Assembly: GCA_017536695.1 (NCBI GenBank)
Contig: JAFXGX010000016.1
Span: 1-64,000, forward strand
Reading direction: 5' to 3'
Length of the DNA stretch: 64,000 bases
Origin: Bacteroidaceae bacterium
GTDB taxonomy: Bacteria; Bacteroidota; Bacteroidia; Bacteroidales; Bacteroidaceae
Position numbers and translations under genes: made by a program. The notes beneath the pieces are model-generated. The model saw only the letters and a list, made by a program, of their open reading frames with translations. It had not been told where the DNA came from and searched no databases. This document shows positions 37,127 to 45,475 of this stretch, one piece after another (within the stretch, counting starts at the first letter, position 1; each line of letters opens with the position of its first letter).

Positions 37127-39355
37127 TTACATGCGCTCGTGGAAAGAACGTGAGATAACCTCCAACTGATGCTCGCGGCTCAGTTTGATGAAGTTAACTG
37201 CGTAACCAGATACACGGATTGTCAACTGCGGATACTTCTCGGGGTGCTCCATAGCATCCATGAGCATCTCGCGGTTCAGTACGTTCACGTTCAGGTGGTG
37301 AGCACCCTTTGTGAAGTAACCGTCCATCAGAGTAACGAGGTTCTCGATACGTGTCTCATTGTCAACACCAAGTGACTTTGGAATGATAGAGAATGTGTTA
37401 CTGATACCGTCCTGTGAGTCACGGTAGCGGAGCTTTGCAACAGAGCTGAGTGATGCTACAGCACCGTTCTTGTCGCGTCCGTGCATTGGGTTAGCACCTG
37501 GAGCGAAAGCAACACCCTTGGCACGACCATCAGGAGTAGCACCTGTCTTCTTACCGTACATCACGTTAGAAGTAATGGTAAGGAGTGACAATGTAGGCTG
37601 AGCGTTCTTGTATACCGGGTGCTTCTTGAGCTCCTCAGTGAAGAAGTATACCAAGTCGATACCGAGGTGGTCAACGCGGTCATCATCGTTACCGAAGCAT
37701 GGGAACTCGTTCTCGATGTCGAAAGACTCTGTGAGGCCGAGCTCGTTGCGCTTAACGGTTACCTTACCGTACTTGATAGCCGACAGAGAGTCGATTGCGA
37801 TAGAGAGACCTGCTACACCATATGCAAGGTTGATTGAAGGATCAGTATCGATGAATGCCATCTGAGCCTTCTCGTAGTAATACTTGTCGTGCATGTAGTG
37901 GATGATGTTCATTGAGTCGTTGTAAACGCGTGCAATCTCGATGAGCACCTTCTTGTAGTTCTTGAGTACCTCCTCATAGTCAAGAACGTCACCCTCAAGA
38001 ACAGGGATATCCTTAACTACTACTGTACCTGTGTTCTCACAACGTCCACCGTTGATAGCAAGCAAGAGAGCCTTTGCGAAGTTACAACGTGCACCGAAGA
38101 ACTGGATCTGGCGACCGATAGCCTGATAAGATACGCAGCATGCGATACCATAGTCATCGCACTCGCGAACCTCACGCATCAATGTATCGTTCTCGTACTG
38201 GATTGAAGAAGTATCGATAGATACCTTTGCGCAGTACTCCTTGAAGCCCTCGGGAAGTTCAGGACTCCACAGAACAGTCATGTTAGGCTCTGGTGAGGGG
38301 CCGAGGTTGTAAAGAGTCTGCAAGAAGCGGAATGAAGTCTTTGTAACCTTTGTACGACCGTCGTTGAAGCGACCGCCGATAGCCTCTGTCACCCATGTAG
38401 GGTCACCTGCAAAGAGGTCATTGTAAGACTGCATACGCAAGTGGCGAACCATGCGGAGTTTGATTACAAACTGGTCGATGAGCTCCTGTGCGAATGTCTC
38501 GTCGATGTTGCCATGGTCGAGGTCGTACTGGATATATACATCGAGGAATGAAGATACGTTACCGAGTGACATCGCAGCACCGTCCTGCTCCTTAACGGCA
38601 GCAAGATATGCCATGTATGTCCACTGAACTGCCTCCTGAGCGCTTGTAGCAGGACGAGAGAGGTCAAGACCATAGTACTCACCCATTACCTTAATCTCGT
38701 TGAGAGCCTTGATCTGCTCAGATACCTCCTCGCGCAGACGGATTGTGTGCTCTGTCATAGGGCTGAGAAGACGCTTGAGGTCGGCCTTCTTTGCCTCGAT
38801 AAGGCGGTCGATACCATAGAGAGCAAGACGACGGTAGTCACCGATTATACGGCCACGTGCATAGTTATCGGGCAGACCTGTCAGGAAGCCCAAAGAACGG
38901 AACATACGGATTTCCTCAGTATATGCATCGAACACACCGTCGTTGTGGGTCTTGCGATAGTGATAGAAGATATCCTTTACCTTCTCATCAACCTCGATAC
39001 CATTCTCGCGGCAAGCCTTCTCGACAACCTTGATGCCACCGAAAGGCTTGATAGCACGTCTAAGGAGCTCATCGGTCTGAAGACCAACGATAAGCTCGTT
39101 CTCCTTGTCAATATAGCCGGCCTTGTGTGATGTGATTGTAGAAACAGTCACATTGTCCAAAGAGCGGACACCGTTGTTTGCACGCTCCTCCTCAAGAGCC
39201 TTGAGGCAAACGTTCCAAACTGCTTTAGTTCTCTCAGTGGGACCTACAAGGAAAGAAGCATCGCCCTCGTAAGGAGTGATGTTCTCGTGTACAAAGTTAC
39301 CTACGTTAATCTCTGTACACCATAAACCCTCTTTAAATTCAAGTTTCTTTTCCAT
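37127..39355 (-). CDS. pflB: formate C-acetyltransferase (pyruvate formate-lyase)
   Basis: A 742-residue PFL of full length. The Cys-Cys active site is in GIACCVSYQ (about residue 400) and the glycyl-radical loop at the C-terminus reads RVSGYAVNF, with Gly717 as the radical site. It splits pyruvate and CoA into acetyl-CoA and formate during anaerobic fermentation. It has its own terminator and a probable upstream promoter near 39418-39428. Confidence 0.96.
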   Translation of the reverse strand: MEKKLEFKEGLWCTEINVGNFVHENITPYEGDASFLVGPTERTKAVWNVCLKALEEERANNGVRSLDNVTVSTITSHKAGYIDKENELIVGLQTDELLRRAIKPFGGIKVVEKACRENGIEVDEKVKDIFYHYRKTHNDGVFDAYTEEIRMFRSLGFLTGLPDNYARGRIIGDYRRLALYGIDRLIEAKKADLKRLLSPMTEHTIRLREEVSEQIKALNEIKVMGEYYGLDLSRPATSAQEAVQWTYMAYLAAVKEQDGAAMSLGNVSSFLDVYIQYDLDHGNIDETFAQELIDQFVIKLRMVRHLRMQSYNDLFAGDPTWVTEAIGGRFNDGRTKVTKTSFRFLQTLYNLGPSPEPNMTVLWSPELPEGFKEYCAKVSIDTSSIQYENDTLMREVRECDDYGIACCVSYQAIGRQIQFFGARCNFAKALLLAINGGRCENTGTVVVKDIPVLEGDVLDYEEVLKNYKKVLIEIARVYNDSMNIIHYMHDKYYYEKAQMAFIDTDPSINLAYGVAGLSIAIDSLSAIKYGKVTVKRNELGLTESFDIENEFPCFGNDDDRVDHLGIDLVYFFTEELKKHPVYKNAQPTLSLLTITSNVMYGKKTGATPDGRAKGVAFAPGANPMHGRDKNGAVASLSSVAKLRYRDSQDGISNTFSIIPKSLGVDNETRIENLVTLMDGYFTKGAHHLNVNVLNREMLMDAMEHPEKYPQLTIRVSGYAVNFIKLSREHQLEVISRSFHERM

Positions 39356-39417
39356 AGTTTTTTACCTATATTTAGAAGTTCTTCAAGTCACTAATAAAAC
39401 GTTCTCACGTTTCTGTG

Positions 39418-39428
39418 TGCGAAGATAA
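39418..39428 (-). promoter_or_regulatory. weak -7-like box upstream of pflB
   Basis: Read on the minus strand, TATCTTCG differs from TAnnTTTG by one base. It is 63 nt upstream of the pflB start. No clear -33 partner is seen. Confidence 0.3.
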
Positions 39429-39437
39429 TAAAAAAAG

Positions 39438-39469
39438 AAATATACCACATTATAAAAAGCGGTATATTT
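39438..39469 (-). terminator. terminator of the TauE/SafE-like gene
   Basis: AAATATACC (39438-39446) pairs with GGTATATTT (39461-39469). On the minus strand the stem is followed by CTTTTTTTATT, downstream of the permease stop and before the pflB promoter region. Confidence 0.6.
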
Positions 39470-39509
39470 TTTGAATTCATTTCATTTTTTGAATTATTTC
39501 AATGTATTC

Positions 39510-40238
39510 TCACTTCAGAAGCGCCACAAGGCCGCTTAAAAGCATAAAACCATATATAACTTTCTTTAACAAACCTTTATTTATCATACAGAAAACCCTT
39601 GCACCGACATATATACCAAGAAAGACACCGGCAATTCCCGTGCAAAGATAAAGAGGAGTATCGGCAGTGTAATAGCCACGTCCCGACCTGAAGTAAAGAT
39701 ACACCACATTGAACAGCAACCAGAAAGTCTGCATGGTCGCCATATACGCACGTTTGTCCTTTATAACGCTTACCCCATAAAGCACCACAGGAGGGCCCGG
39801 CATTGCGAACATCGAGCCCATGAGACCGCTCAACGCACCCACTGTTGCCTGCGACCAACGGGAACTGAAAAGCATACTTGTCCTCCCCTCAAGGAAAATG
39901 AAATAGAGCGACACAAGCATCAGGGCCACTCCCAGACAACGCCGCAGGACAAGGCCATCGACCGCACCCATATATATTATTACAAAATACGAGACCGCGA
40001 TATTGGACAACAGCACCACAGGTATTGCCCGCCATTGGATATAACGCCGGTTGCGCACCACAATAAGCATAGCAGTACATCCCGAGAGAATACCCGAAAG
40101 CGCCACAGCCTCGTTATAAGAGGGCATAATGTACGGGAGGAACATCATTATGAATATTCCGAATCCGAACCCCGACACACGCTGCACGAAACCTGCACAT
40201 GCCGACAGAGCGAAAAGTATCAGAAGAGTCCCTGCCAT
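39510..40238 (-). CDS. TauE/SafE-family permease
   Basis: A 242-residue protein with about 7-8 membrane segments and the family's two-fold pattern, including the glycine-rich FALSACAGFVQRVSGFGFGIF at the N-terminus and SGLMGSMFAMPGPPVVLYG in the middle. It probably exports a small anion such as sulfite or an organosulfonate, but the substrate is not predictable. It has no operon partner. Confidence 0.85.
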   Translation of the reverse strand: MAGTLLILFALSACAGFVQRVSGFGFGIFIMMFLPYIMPSYNEAVALSGILSGCTAMLIVVRNRRYIQWRAIPVVLLSNIAVSYFVIIYMGAVDGLVLRRCLGVALMLVSLYFIFLEGRTSMLFSSRWSQATVGALSGLMGSMFAMPGPPVVLYGVSVIKDKRAYMATMQTFWLLFNVVYLYFRSGRGYYTADTPLYLCTGIAGVFLGIYVGARVFCMINKGLLKKVIYGFMLLSGLVALLK

Positions 40239-40491
40239 GCCAAGAAGCTGTATTTGACATGTGCAAAGTTAACGAAAAAGGCAATCACACGAAAAGAGTT
40301 CCCATTCAAAAGCCGGCTACACGACAGCAACCACAACTGTAGAGAACCCACAATTACCCCATCAGCATCAAAAGCCACGCATAGCATCATAAGAGATTGA
40401 AGGCAAAAGAGGGGAAAAGAGTAAAAGAGGTAAAAATAAAATTATTTTCAACTTTTTCCGTCATTCTCTTGCACAGTTAACTTTTTTGACA
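40239..40491. other. gene-free region before tRNA-Ser
   Basis: No convincing gene on either strand, and only short A-rich stretches. The tRNA promoter begins at about 40469. Confidence 0.5.
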
Positions 40492-40499
40492 TACCTTTG
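40469..40499 (+). promoter_or_regulatory. promoter of tRNA-Ser
   Basis: TACCTTTG (40492-40499) is a perfect -7 box with TTG at 40469-40471, 20 nt upstream. The tRNA begins 47 nt downstream. Confidence 0.65.
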
Positions 40500-40546
40500 C
40501 AACGTCAAAAAAGAAAGGACCACATTTCTTGACAACAAAAAACCTT

Positions 40547-40631
40547 GGAGAGGTGGCAGAGTGGTCGATTGCACCGGTCTTGAAAACCGACGTACTGAGA
40601 GGTACCGGGGGTTCGAATCCCTCCCTCTCCG
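40547..40631 (+). tRNA. tRNA-Ser (anticodon UGA)
   Basis: An 85-nt class II tRNA. The acceptor GGAGAGG pairs with CCTCTCC, the anticodon loop CTTGAAA gives UGA, a long variable arm follows (GTACTGAGAGGTAC) and the T-loop is GTTCGAATC. Discriminator G is present and CCA is not encoded. The first anticodon-stem pair would be C.A, a small mismatch. The 3' end adjoins the prophage integrase, so it is the probable attachment site. Confidence 0.95.
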
Positions 40632-40633
40632 CT
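40608..40633. other. probable prophage attachment site (attL) in tRNA-Ser
   Basis: The tRNA 3' half (T-arm and acceptor) directly precedes the integrase gene, the usual arrangement for tyrosine-integrase elements that use a tRNA 3' end as attB and restore the gene. The exact core cannot be set without the right junction, which lies outside the window. Confidence 0.5.
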
Positions 40634-40678
40634 AAAAGCGATTTAATGAGTTGTAAAACAACGAATTAAGTCGCTTTT
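40634..40678 (+). terminator. hairpin after tRNA-Ser
   Basis: AAAAGCGA (40634-40641) pairs with TCGCTTTT (40671-40678). Inner helices TTAAT/ATTAA and TTGT/ACAA extend the stem. It ends in TTTT and can stop tRNA transcription before the integrase gene. Confidence 0.7.
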
Positions 40679-40746
40679 AAGTTTTCAACTCGGACAACAT
40701 ACGGACAATCACATTGCATTCTTTTTCGCCAAAGAATGTAAAAAAA

Positions 40747-41895
40747 ATGTGCTCAAGAAGAAAATTAAATTCTCAAGCCGAATTGCAGTCCTACACATAC
40801 CCCAGGCTGCATACGGGAAAATCCTGGTATATTGATTTTTTGGCCTACGACCCAGCAGAAGGTAAAATGAAGCGTAAAAAATATATGCTCGACAATATAC
40901 CAACCATTCGCGAACGGCGAACAAAATCTGCTGAAATTATAAATTCCCTGCTAAAATTATTGCGTACTGGATGGTCTCCATGGGTGGATGCAAGTGCTGC
41001 ACGTTCATACACCCTGCTTGACAAAGCTCTCGAGAGATACGAAAGGCATCTTGAGAGACTGCAACGGCAAAAGACCAGGCAGTCTTACCAGTCGAGGGTG
41101 AACATACTGAAGGAGTACAATTCTACCCTTCCTATACCTATTAAATATGTATACCAGTTTGACAAGGCTTTCATCAGCGGTTTTCTTGACTATATCTATT
41201 ATGACCGGGAAAGCAGTGCAAGAACCAGGAATAATTACAGAGGCTGGTGTTCCTCTCTGGCATCGTTCTTCATCGAGCACGCCTGGCTGACCGACAACCC
41301 AGCAGAGAAGATAAAAAGCATAGAGGAAACACCGAAGAAACGGCAACCGCTGTCCACTGTGCAGCTCAAGACTCTCAAGAAGCACCTTCAGGAGAAGAAT
41401 CCGTACTTCTTGCTAGCGTGTATGTTTGAGTATTACACGTTCATCAGGCCGACGGAACTCTGCTCAGTCACAATCGGTGACATCAACCTCCAGGAGCAGA
41501 CTATCTACATACCGGCGGCAGTCAGCAAGAACAAGAGGGATGGAAAGGTAGCACTCAATGATACGTTGATAAAGATGCTTCTCGACCTCGAGGTGTTCAA
41601 GAACCATTCAGGATGTTACCTTTTTGGCAAGAAAATGCGCCCTTGTGAACGTAAGGGGGACAGTGAGCAGTTCCGCAGAGAATGGCTTAAGCTCCGAAAG
41701 GATCTGCACTGGCCGTCTTCTTTCCAATTCTACAGTCTGAAGGACAGTGGTATTCGCGACCTTGCCAACAGTGAGGGTATAGTAATTGCACGCGACCAGG
41801 CTCGACACACCGATGTATCCACAACAAACAAATACCTTACCGGTCGCGACTTGCCAGTTCACAATGAGACCAAGCATTTTGAAGGTGTATTATAA
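40747..41895 (+). CDS. phage tyrosine integrase
   Basis: A protein of 382 residues from the chosen ATG, with a core-binding domain (about 80-190) and a catalytic domain (about 200-375). Visible catalytic positions are Arg in FIRPTEL, Lys in SKNKRDGK, and RHTDVSTTNKYL, where H and the final Tyr fit the active site. The HxxR box reads YSLKDSG, with Lys in place of the second Arg, a variant I associate with Bacteroidetes integrases. An upstream TTG (40714) would add 11 residues and is less likely. It is the only plus-strand prophage gene I accept. Confidence 0.92.
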   Translation: MCSRRKLNSQAELQSYTYPRLHTGKSWYIDFLAYDPAEGKMKRKKYMLDNIPTIRERRTKSAEIINSLLKLLRTGWSPWVDASAARSYTLLDKALERYERHLERLQRQKTRQSYQSRVNILKEYNSTLPIPIKYVYQFDKAFISGFLDYIYYDRESSARTRNNYRGWCSSLASFFIEHAWLTDNPAEKIKSIEETPKKRQPLSTVQLKTLKKHLQEKNPYFLLACMFEYYTFIRPTELCSVTIGDINLQEQTIYIPAAVSKNKRDGKVALNDTLIKMLLDLEVFKNHSGCYLFGKKMRPCERKGDSEQFRREWLKLRKDLHWPSSFQFYSLKDSGIRDLANSEGIVIARDQARHTDVSTTNKYLTGRDLPVHNETKHFEGVL

Positions 41896-41944
41896 TAAGG
41901 AGAAGAGGCGTCTCCCGACGGCCCTTCTCCAGCCATGATAAGGT

Positions 41945-42394
41945 TTATTTGAATTTGAAGTAGAGGAATAACAAAATTGCACCTACTATAATAAGGTATA
42001 TAAAGAACATATTGGGAGGCTCGCCCACTGCAACTTGTTCTACTTCCTTTGTTACATTCTCCTCCGTATCGATATAGCTTTCCAAGCTGTCGGCGACCTC
42101 TTTGTAAGCTGTATCGATAACGGCATTCTCTTTATGGGAATCAAGTTTACCACCGTATATCGTGGCCTTTGCTGCAGGCTTTTCATCCTGCGCCGGCAAC
42201 GTTATCTTGAGACTGTCAAATTCAATGCTAAGGATCTGTTTGCTCAGTTCCTGGTGCAATGAATCTGAAAAAGATATACGGTTAACATCAACATCGATGA
42301 CAGAGCGATGTTCCTGTGATGTATCTTTGACTGTCTTGCACGATATGACAAAAAGTGTCAAGACAAAAGTTGTAAATAAGTAAAAAATCTTCAT
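41945..42394 (-). CDS. candidate unimolecular spanin (lipoprotein with C-terminal membrane helix)
   Basis: A 149-residue protein. A signal sequence ends in a lipobox (VISC, Cys about 18), the middle is charged and helical, and the last 22 residues are a single membrane helix followed by KFK. This topology (outer-membrane lipid anchor and inner-membrane helix in one chain) is that of unimolecular spanins, as in phage T1 gp11. It is the last gene of the holin-lysozyme unit, as expected. GGAAAG before the second ATG favours the start at 42394. Homology was not tested. Confidence 0.6.
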   Translation of the reverse strand: MKIFYLFTTFVLTLFVISCKTVKDTSQEHRSVIDVDVNRISFSDSLHQELSKQILSIEFDSLKITLPAQDEKPAAKATIYGGKLDSHKENAVIDTAYKEVADSLESYIDTEENVTKEVEQVAVGEPPNMFFIYLIIVGAILLFLYFKFK

Positions 42395-42441
42395 ATTTCT
42401 TTCCATTTCTTGTATATCTTGTAAAGATTTACAAGTTTTCT

Positions 42442-42894
42442 TTACAAGTCTTCATACATTGATGCCTCCCATTCACGCCGCTTGACGAGACCCGGCAACT
42501 TGATTTTCTTTTTTGTCACGGGGTCTGTACCATACACCCATCGACGAAACTCGTCTGGTATTGTAACATCATTGACATTGTTAATAATTTTTCTCCTCAA
42601 TGTAGAGGTTTGATATGATGAATACTTAACATTGAATAAAAACGAAACAAGAGCATCATATTGGCCTTGCGACAAATCTTTGGCGAATGGTTCTCTATCG
42701 ACAAGCCGTTCTACAGCTTCTACATCTTCTACAAAGAATCTTTCGGCCGTATCCTTGTTTATGATTTGGCCAGTTTTTACATTCCGGGTGTGGCCATAAC
42801 CGATTGTAAGGACACCTGAAGGACAACGGTAAGCCTTAAGACGTAGCCCTTCGTGCTCCTTTAAGACCTGTTCTGCATATTCACTTATCTTCAT
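42442..42894 (-). CDS. phage lysozyme (GH24), E-C-T type
   Basis: A 150-residue T4-type lysozyme. The catalytic triad is Glu15-Cys24-Thr30 (EGLRLKAYRC then TIGYGHT), with Cys replacing the Asp of the T4 enzyme at the same 9- and 6-residue spacings. No signal peptide or SAR segment is visible, so release depends on a holin. It overlaps the holin gene by 14 nt and precedes the candidate spanin, forming a compact lysis cassette. Confidence 0.92.
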   Translation of the reverse strand: MKISEYAEQVLKEHEGLRLKAYRCPSGVLTIGYGHTRNVKTGQIINKDTAERFFVEDVEAVERLVDREPFAKDLSQGQYDALVSFLFNVKYSSYQTSTLRRKIINNVNDVTIPDEFRRWVYGTDPVTKKKIKLPGLVKRREWEASMYEDL

Positions 42895-43357
42895 AATTAT
42901 CCTTTTTTAGCATTGACAAATCGATATCGAGATGCCTTTCAGTCTTGTCAACAAGCACCTTCTGCGCTACCTTTGCCCAGGTTGCATTATTGCAGGAACT
43001 CTCGTTCTCGAGAATACTCCATAATTGCCAGAAACATACGGCACCGGCTACGACCTTTGTCATATCGATACCAGTTCCAGAAGTTATATATAAGTTTATA
43101 AAGTATGCCAGGATGATGAGAGCATACACCTTTATCAGCGTATGGATGACTCTGCCGGCGTTGGAACTGCGGAACTTACCGGAGTTCTTTGGTGCTTTAT
43201 CACCAAACTTCGCCTTGACACGACGGTCCAATTGCCACGCCGTGTAGCAGTCATAGAATATCGCTAAAGTGCAGATAATAATATACGGGAGTGTCGGCTC
43301 GAGCAATGCAAGAAGTGCGCCGAGAGCTGTAAAAATAGGTCTAAACATTTTCTTCAT
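42881..43357 (-). CDS. phage holin-like membrane protein
   Basis: A 158-residue protein with about three hydrophobic segments (roughly 14-36, 72-93 and 100-115) separated by a basic loop, and a charged C-terminus. It fits the size and layout of Bacteroidetes phage holins and stands directly upstream of the lysozyme, with overlap. It would permeabilise the inner membrane at lysis. Identification rests on topology and position. Confidence 0.75.
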   Translation of the reverse strand: MKKMFRPIFTALGALLALLEPTLPYIIICTLAIFYDCYTAWQLDRRVKAKFGDKAPKNSGKFRSSNAGRVIHTLIKVYALIILAYFINLYITSGTGIDMTKVVAGAVCFWQLWSILENESSCNNATWAKVAQKVLVDKTERHLDIDLSMLKKDNYEDK

Positions 43358-43374
43358 AGGCTAAATTACTTGCA

Positions 43375-43382
43375 CAAATGTA
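43375..43382 (-). promoter_or_regulatory. -7 box before the lysis cassette
   Basis: TACATTTG on the minus strand fits TAnnTTTG, 18 nt before the holin start. The -33 element is not clear. It would let lysis genes be expressed apart from the RT gene. Confidence 0.35.
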
Positions 43383-43412
43383 TATTGTACAAAGCCTATG
43401 TAAAAAGACATT

Positions 43413-43571
43413 TTATTTAGAAAAGTCGACCTTGATTGTCATTGTTTGCAAGGGTTCATTTATTCTCTTCAAATCATCTAAATAAACCCTCTTGTTAATT
43501 TTAGTTACTGGAAGATATTCAAACTTAAATGCTCCCAGTCTGCTGGGTGGAGCTGCGTGTTTATTTTTCAT
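43413..43571 (-). CDS. 52-residue protein downstream of the RT
   Basis: An intact 52-codon frame (starting MKNKHAAPPSRLGAFKFEYL) begins 4 nt after the RT stop and runs to 43413. It is basic, has no membrane segment and I do not recognise it. Tight spacing to the RT suggests co-translation and possibly a role in the DGR. It could also be an unrelated phage gene or a chance frame. Confidence 0.5.
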   Translation of the reverse strand: MKNKHAAPPSRLGAFKFEYLPVTKINKRVYLDDLKRINEPLQTMTIKVDFSK

Positions 43572-43575
43572 AGAA

Positions 43576-44937
43576 TTATGAATAGAGTTCAGGCATAAGG
43601 ATTTTCTTGTATTCTCCGCTTTTTACTTTCTGCTTAGCAATCTCAAGCGGACGGTATCGTTTCTTTATTACGAATTTCTTGTAGTCCTTACCCATGTAGC
43701 AATATTGCCACCATACAGGACTCACCATTTCGTACAATTTACGTCTAATCTTGAATGTCCTGTAATGAATGGTCATTCCGAGATATGAGTTCATCGAGTC
43801 GACAAACTTCTCAAGATACTGCAACGCTTCGCCCTCTTCTGCAATATTATTGTAAAATCGCAACTTGTCACACATCCTGCCGCGTGTACGATTACTGATG
43901 TATGTTCTTCCAGGCTTGATCATCGCACCCACGAACAGCACACCTTTGTGTACTGGTTGGATATATATCTTCTTCGGATGTAGATTGACAAGAAGCTGCT
44001 GTTTCAGGAAAATACGCAGTTCCGAAACAAATGCGACCAAATCCTCTCTTGTCGGCAAAAGAATTATAAAATCATCAACGAAGCGCAGATAATGATTGTA
44101 CCCTTTGACGTTAAGAATCCAATGGTCCAGTACCGATGCGTAAAAGTTCGCTGACAGTTGCGAGGGTAGATTACCGATTGCACAGCCTTTCTCTCTAGGC
44201 TGGCCGAACAGTGTTTTTTTCGGAGGAATGTGCTTCCACTTTTTAATGGGACTTTTACGGATACAATTATCCTGAGGACAATGGAATGTTATTACCCTGG
44301 TAATGTATAAAAGGCACTCGATATCATCCCTATTATAGTTGTCACGAATGAAGATATCCAGCATTTCATACAGCAAGGCCTTATCCATAGACATAAAGAA
44401 GCCCTCAATATCAAACCGTCCTACCCACCAATCAGGGTGCTCGTCCACCATTCTTTGTGCTTCTCTCACAGCTGCGTGAACACCTTGGCCGACACGGCAA
44501 TTTTTGGACACATCACCTTGCTCGGCAAAGCGTTCTTCTAACAAAGGATTAACCCTCAAGGCCCACCAATGATGTATAATACGGTCGCTAAAATCTGCTG
44601 CAAAGATTTCACGGTAAACCGGCCAATCTGATACAAAACTATTGGACTTGTCAGGAACATACCTGGCACATTTAATGCAGTTCCATTTATCTACCATCTT
44701 GCTTCCACAATCAGGTAAAAACCGAATATAATCATTGCTCGTTTTTTTCTTCCGGCAGCAATCATCAAAAGCCTCTACGATTGAGTCGAATGGTATGTCA
44801 TAGGCTACCTGTTCATCTGCGAGAGCAACAGCACGCACGCGAGTACTATTATTACGATTGTTGTTGTTGTTGCTATTACCATTGTTCATATTCACGTTCC
44901 AGTTATTGTATCTACTTCGTTGTTCCTCGCTATGCAA
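43576..44937 (-). CDS. DGR-type reverse transcriptase
   Basis: A 453-codon frame. Numbered from the TTG at 44937, RT motifs include RFDIEGFF (Asp176), the DGR signature IGNLPSQ at 254-260 (I/V/LGxxxSQ in place of QGxxxSQ) and the catalytic FVDD (286-289). Upstream, residues about 12-40 are the in-frame translation of the template repeat, rich in Asn. The true start is unclear: TTG at 44937, ATG inside the repeat (44889), or another codon. The RT copies the template RNA with errors at adenines and replaces the variable repeat downstream of the target gene. Confidence 0.9.
   Translation of the reverse strand: MHSEEQRSRYNNWNVNMNNGNSNNNNNRNNSTRVRAVALADEQVAYDIPFDSIVEAFDDCCRKKKTSNDYIRFLPDCGSKMVDKWNCIKCARYVPDKSNSFVSDWPVYREIFAADFSDRIIHHWWALRVNPLLEERFAEQGDVSKNCRVGQGVHAAVREAQRMVDEHPDWWVGRFDIEGFFMSMDKALLYEMLDIFIRDNYNRDDIECLLYITRVITFHCPQDNCIRKSPIKKWKHIPPKKTLFGQPREKGCAIGNLPSQLSANFYASVLDHWILNVKGYNHYLRFVDDFIILLPTREDLVAFVSELRIFLKQQLLVNLHPKKIYIQPVHKGVLFVGAMIKPGRTYISNRTRGRMCDKLRFYNNIAEEGEALQYLEKFVDSMNSYLGMTIHYRTFKIRRKLYEMVSPVWWQYCYMGKDYKKFVIKKRYRPLEIAKQKVKSGEYKKILMPELYS
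44818..44904 (-). repeat. DGR template repeat (TR)
   Basis: An 87-nt repeat that aligns without gaps to 45482-45568. It has 31 adenines, and thirteen of its 29 codons are AAC or AAT. With a pyrimidine third base, adenine mutation of these codons can never create a stop. Similarity falls off quickly on both sides. It lies in frame inside the 5' part of the RT frame, after the avd gene. Confidence 0.93.
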
Positions 44938-44974
44938 GGGAGATACCCAAATAAACCTTAGTTAGCTGCTCGCT

Positions 44975-44997
44975 CCCAAACAGCATTACCGTTTGGG
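44975..44997 (-). other. hairpin at the avd/TR junction
   Basis: CCCAAAC (44975-44981) pairs with GTTTGGG (44991-44997). It overlaps the avd stop codon and lies about 70 nt upstream of the template repeat, so it would be part of the template RNA. A role in priming or in holding the RT is possible but not shown. Confidence 0.45.
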
Positions 44998-45360
44998 ATT
45001 CCGGCTTTCAAGCATGAAATTTCTCCAGCCTGTGGCTTGCTTGCCTATGGAGTCTGCAAGTTTTAGTATATCCGCAAACTTGCGTTGATCAATTTGCCGC
45101 TCGTCTCGACATATCATCAACATCAATCGTAGAGAACTATATTTTATTTGAAACTCATCCAGATGATGTGCTGCTCTGACTTTGTCATCTTTGCAACTAT
45201 TGGCACGTTGCAACAGTTCGCAACAGTCAATGGCCGTCATTACCATACGCTCTGCAAAAGAGTATCGATAGAACTTATCGAACTGTTTCCGAGCTTGTAT
45301 AATCAGCTGGAGCAGAGAATACATATCCTTATAAATCTTTAATTCTTGAACAAGTCCCAT
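44986..45360 (-). CDS. Avd-like DGR accessory protein
   Basis: A 124-residue, wholly helical, basic protein compatible with the four-helix-bundle Avd family (about 128 residues in Bordetella phage BPP-1). Position between target gene and template-RT unit is the canonical order. Avd binds RT and the template RNA and is required for cDNA synthesis in BPP-1. The call rests on size, helicity, charge and context. Confidence 0.85.
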   Translation of the reverse strand: MGLVQELKIYKDMYSLLQLIIQARKQFDKFYRYSFAERMVMTAIDCCELLQRANSCKDDKVRAAHHLDEFQIKYSSLRLMLMICRDERQIDQRKFADILKLADSIGKQATGWRNFMLESRNPKR

Positions 45361-45405
45361 TAGTTAGCTATTTGTGCCCAAAGGTACGAAATTTTAAATA
45401 AAAAA

Positions 45406-45423
45406 ATCCCCCTTACGGGGGAT
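45406..45423 (-). terminator. GC-rich hairpin downstream of the variable repeat
   Basis: On the minus strand ATCCCCC-GTAA-GGGGGAT (7-bp stem, 4-nt loop) is followed by TTTTTTT. It lies 58 nt downstream of the variable repeat. It is a good terminator for the target gene and also fits the size of the cruciform (7-10-bp stem, tetraloop) that lies downstream of variable repeats in other DGRs and aids homing. Confidence 0.85.
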
Positions 45424-45427
45424 ATAA

Positions 45428-45443
45428 ATCTCTTAAAAGAGAT
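45428..45443 (-). other. second short hairpin after the variable repeat
   Basis: ATCTCTT (45428-45434) pairs with AAGAGAT (45437-45443) around a 2-nt loop, between the variable repeat and the GC-rich hairpin. It is weaker, and its role is unknown. Confidence 0.4.
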
Positions 45444-45475
45444 AAATGGATAAATTGTTAAAAAGATAAGAAGGT

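Noticed and set aside
43576..44937. RT of a group II intron or abortive-infection system
   Set aside because: The IGNLPSQ signature, Avd-like neighbour and template/variable repeat pair identify a DGR RT.
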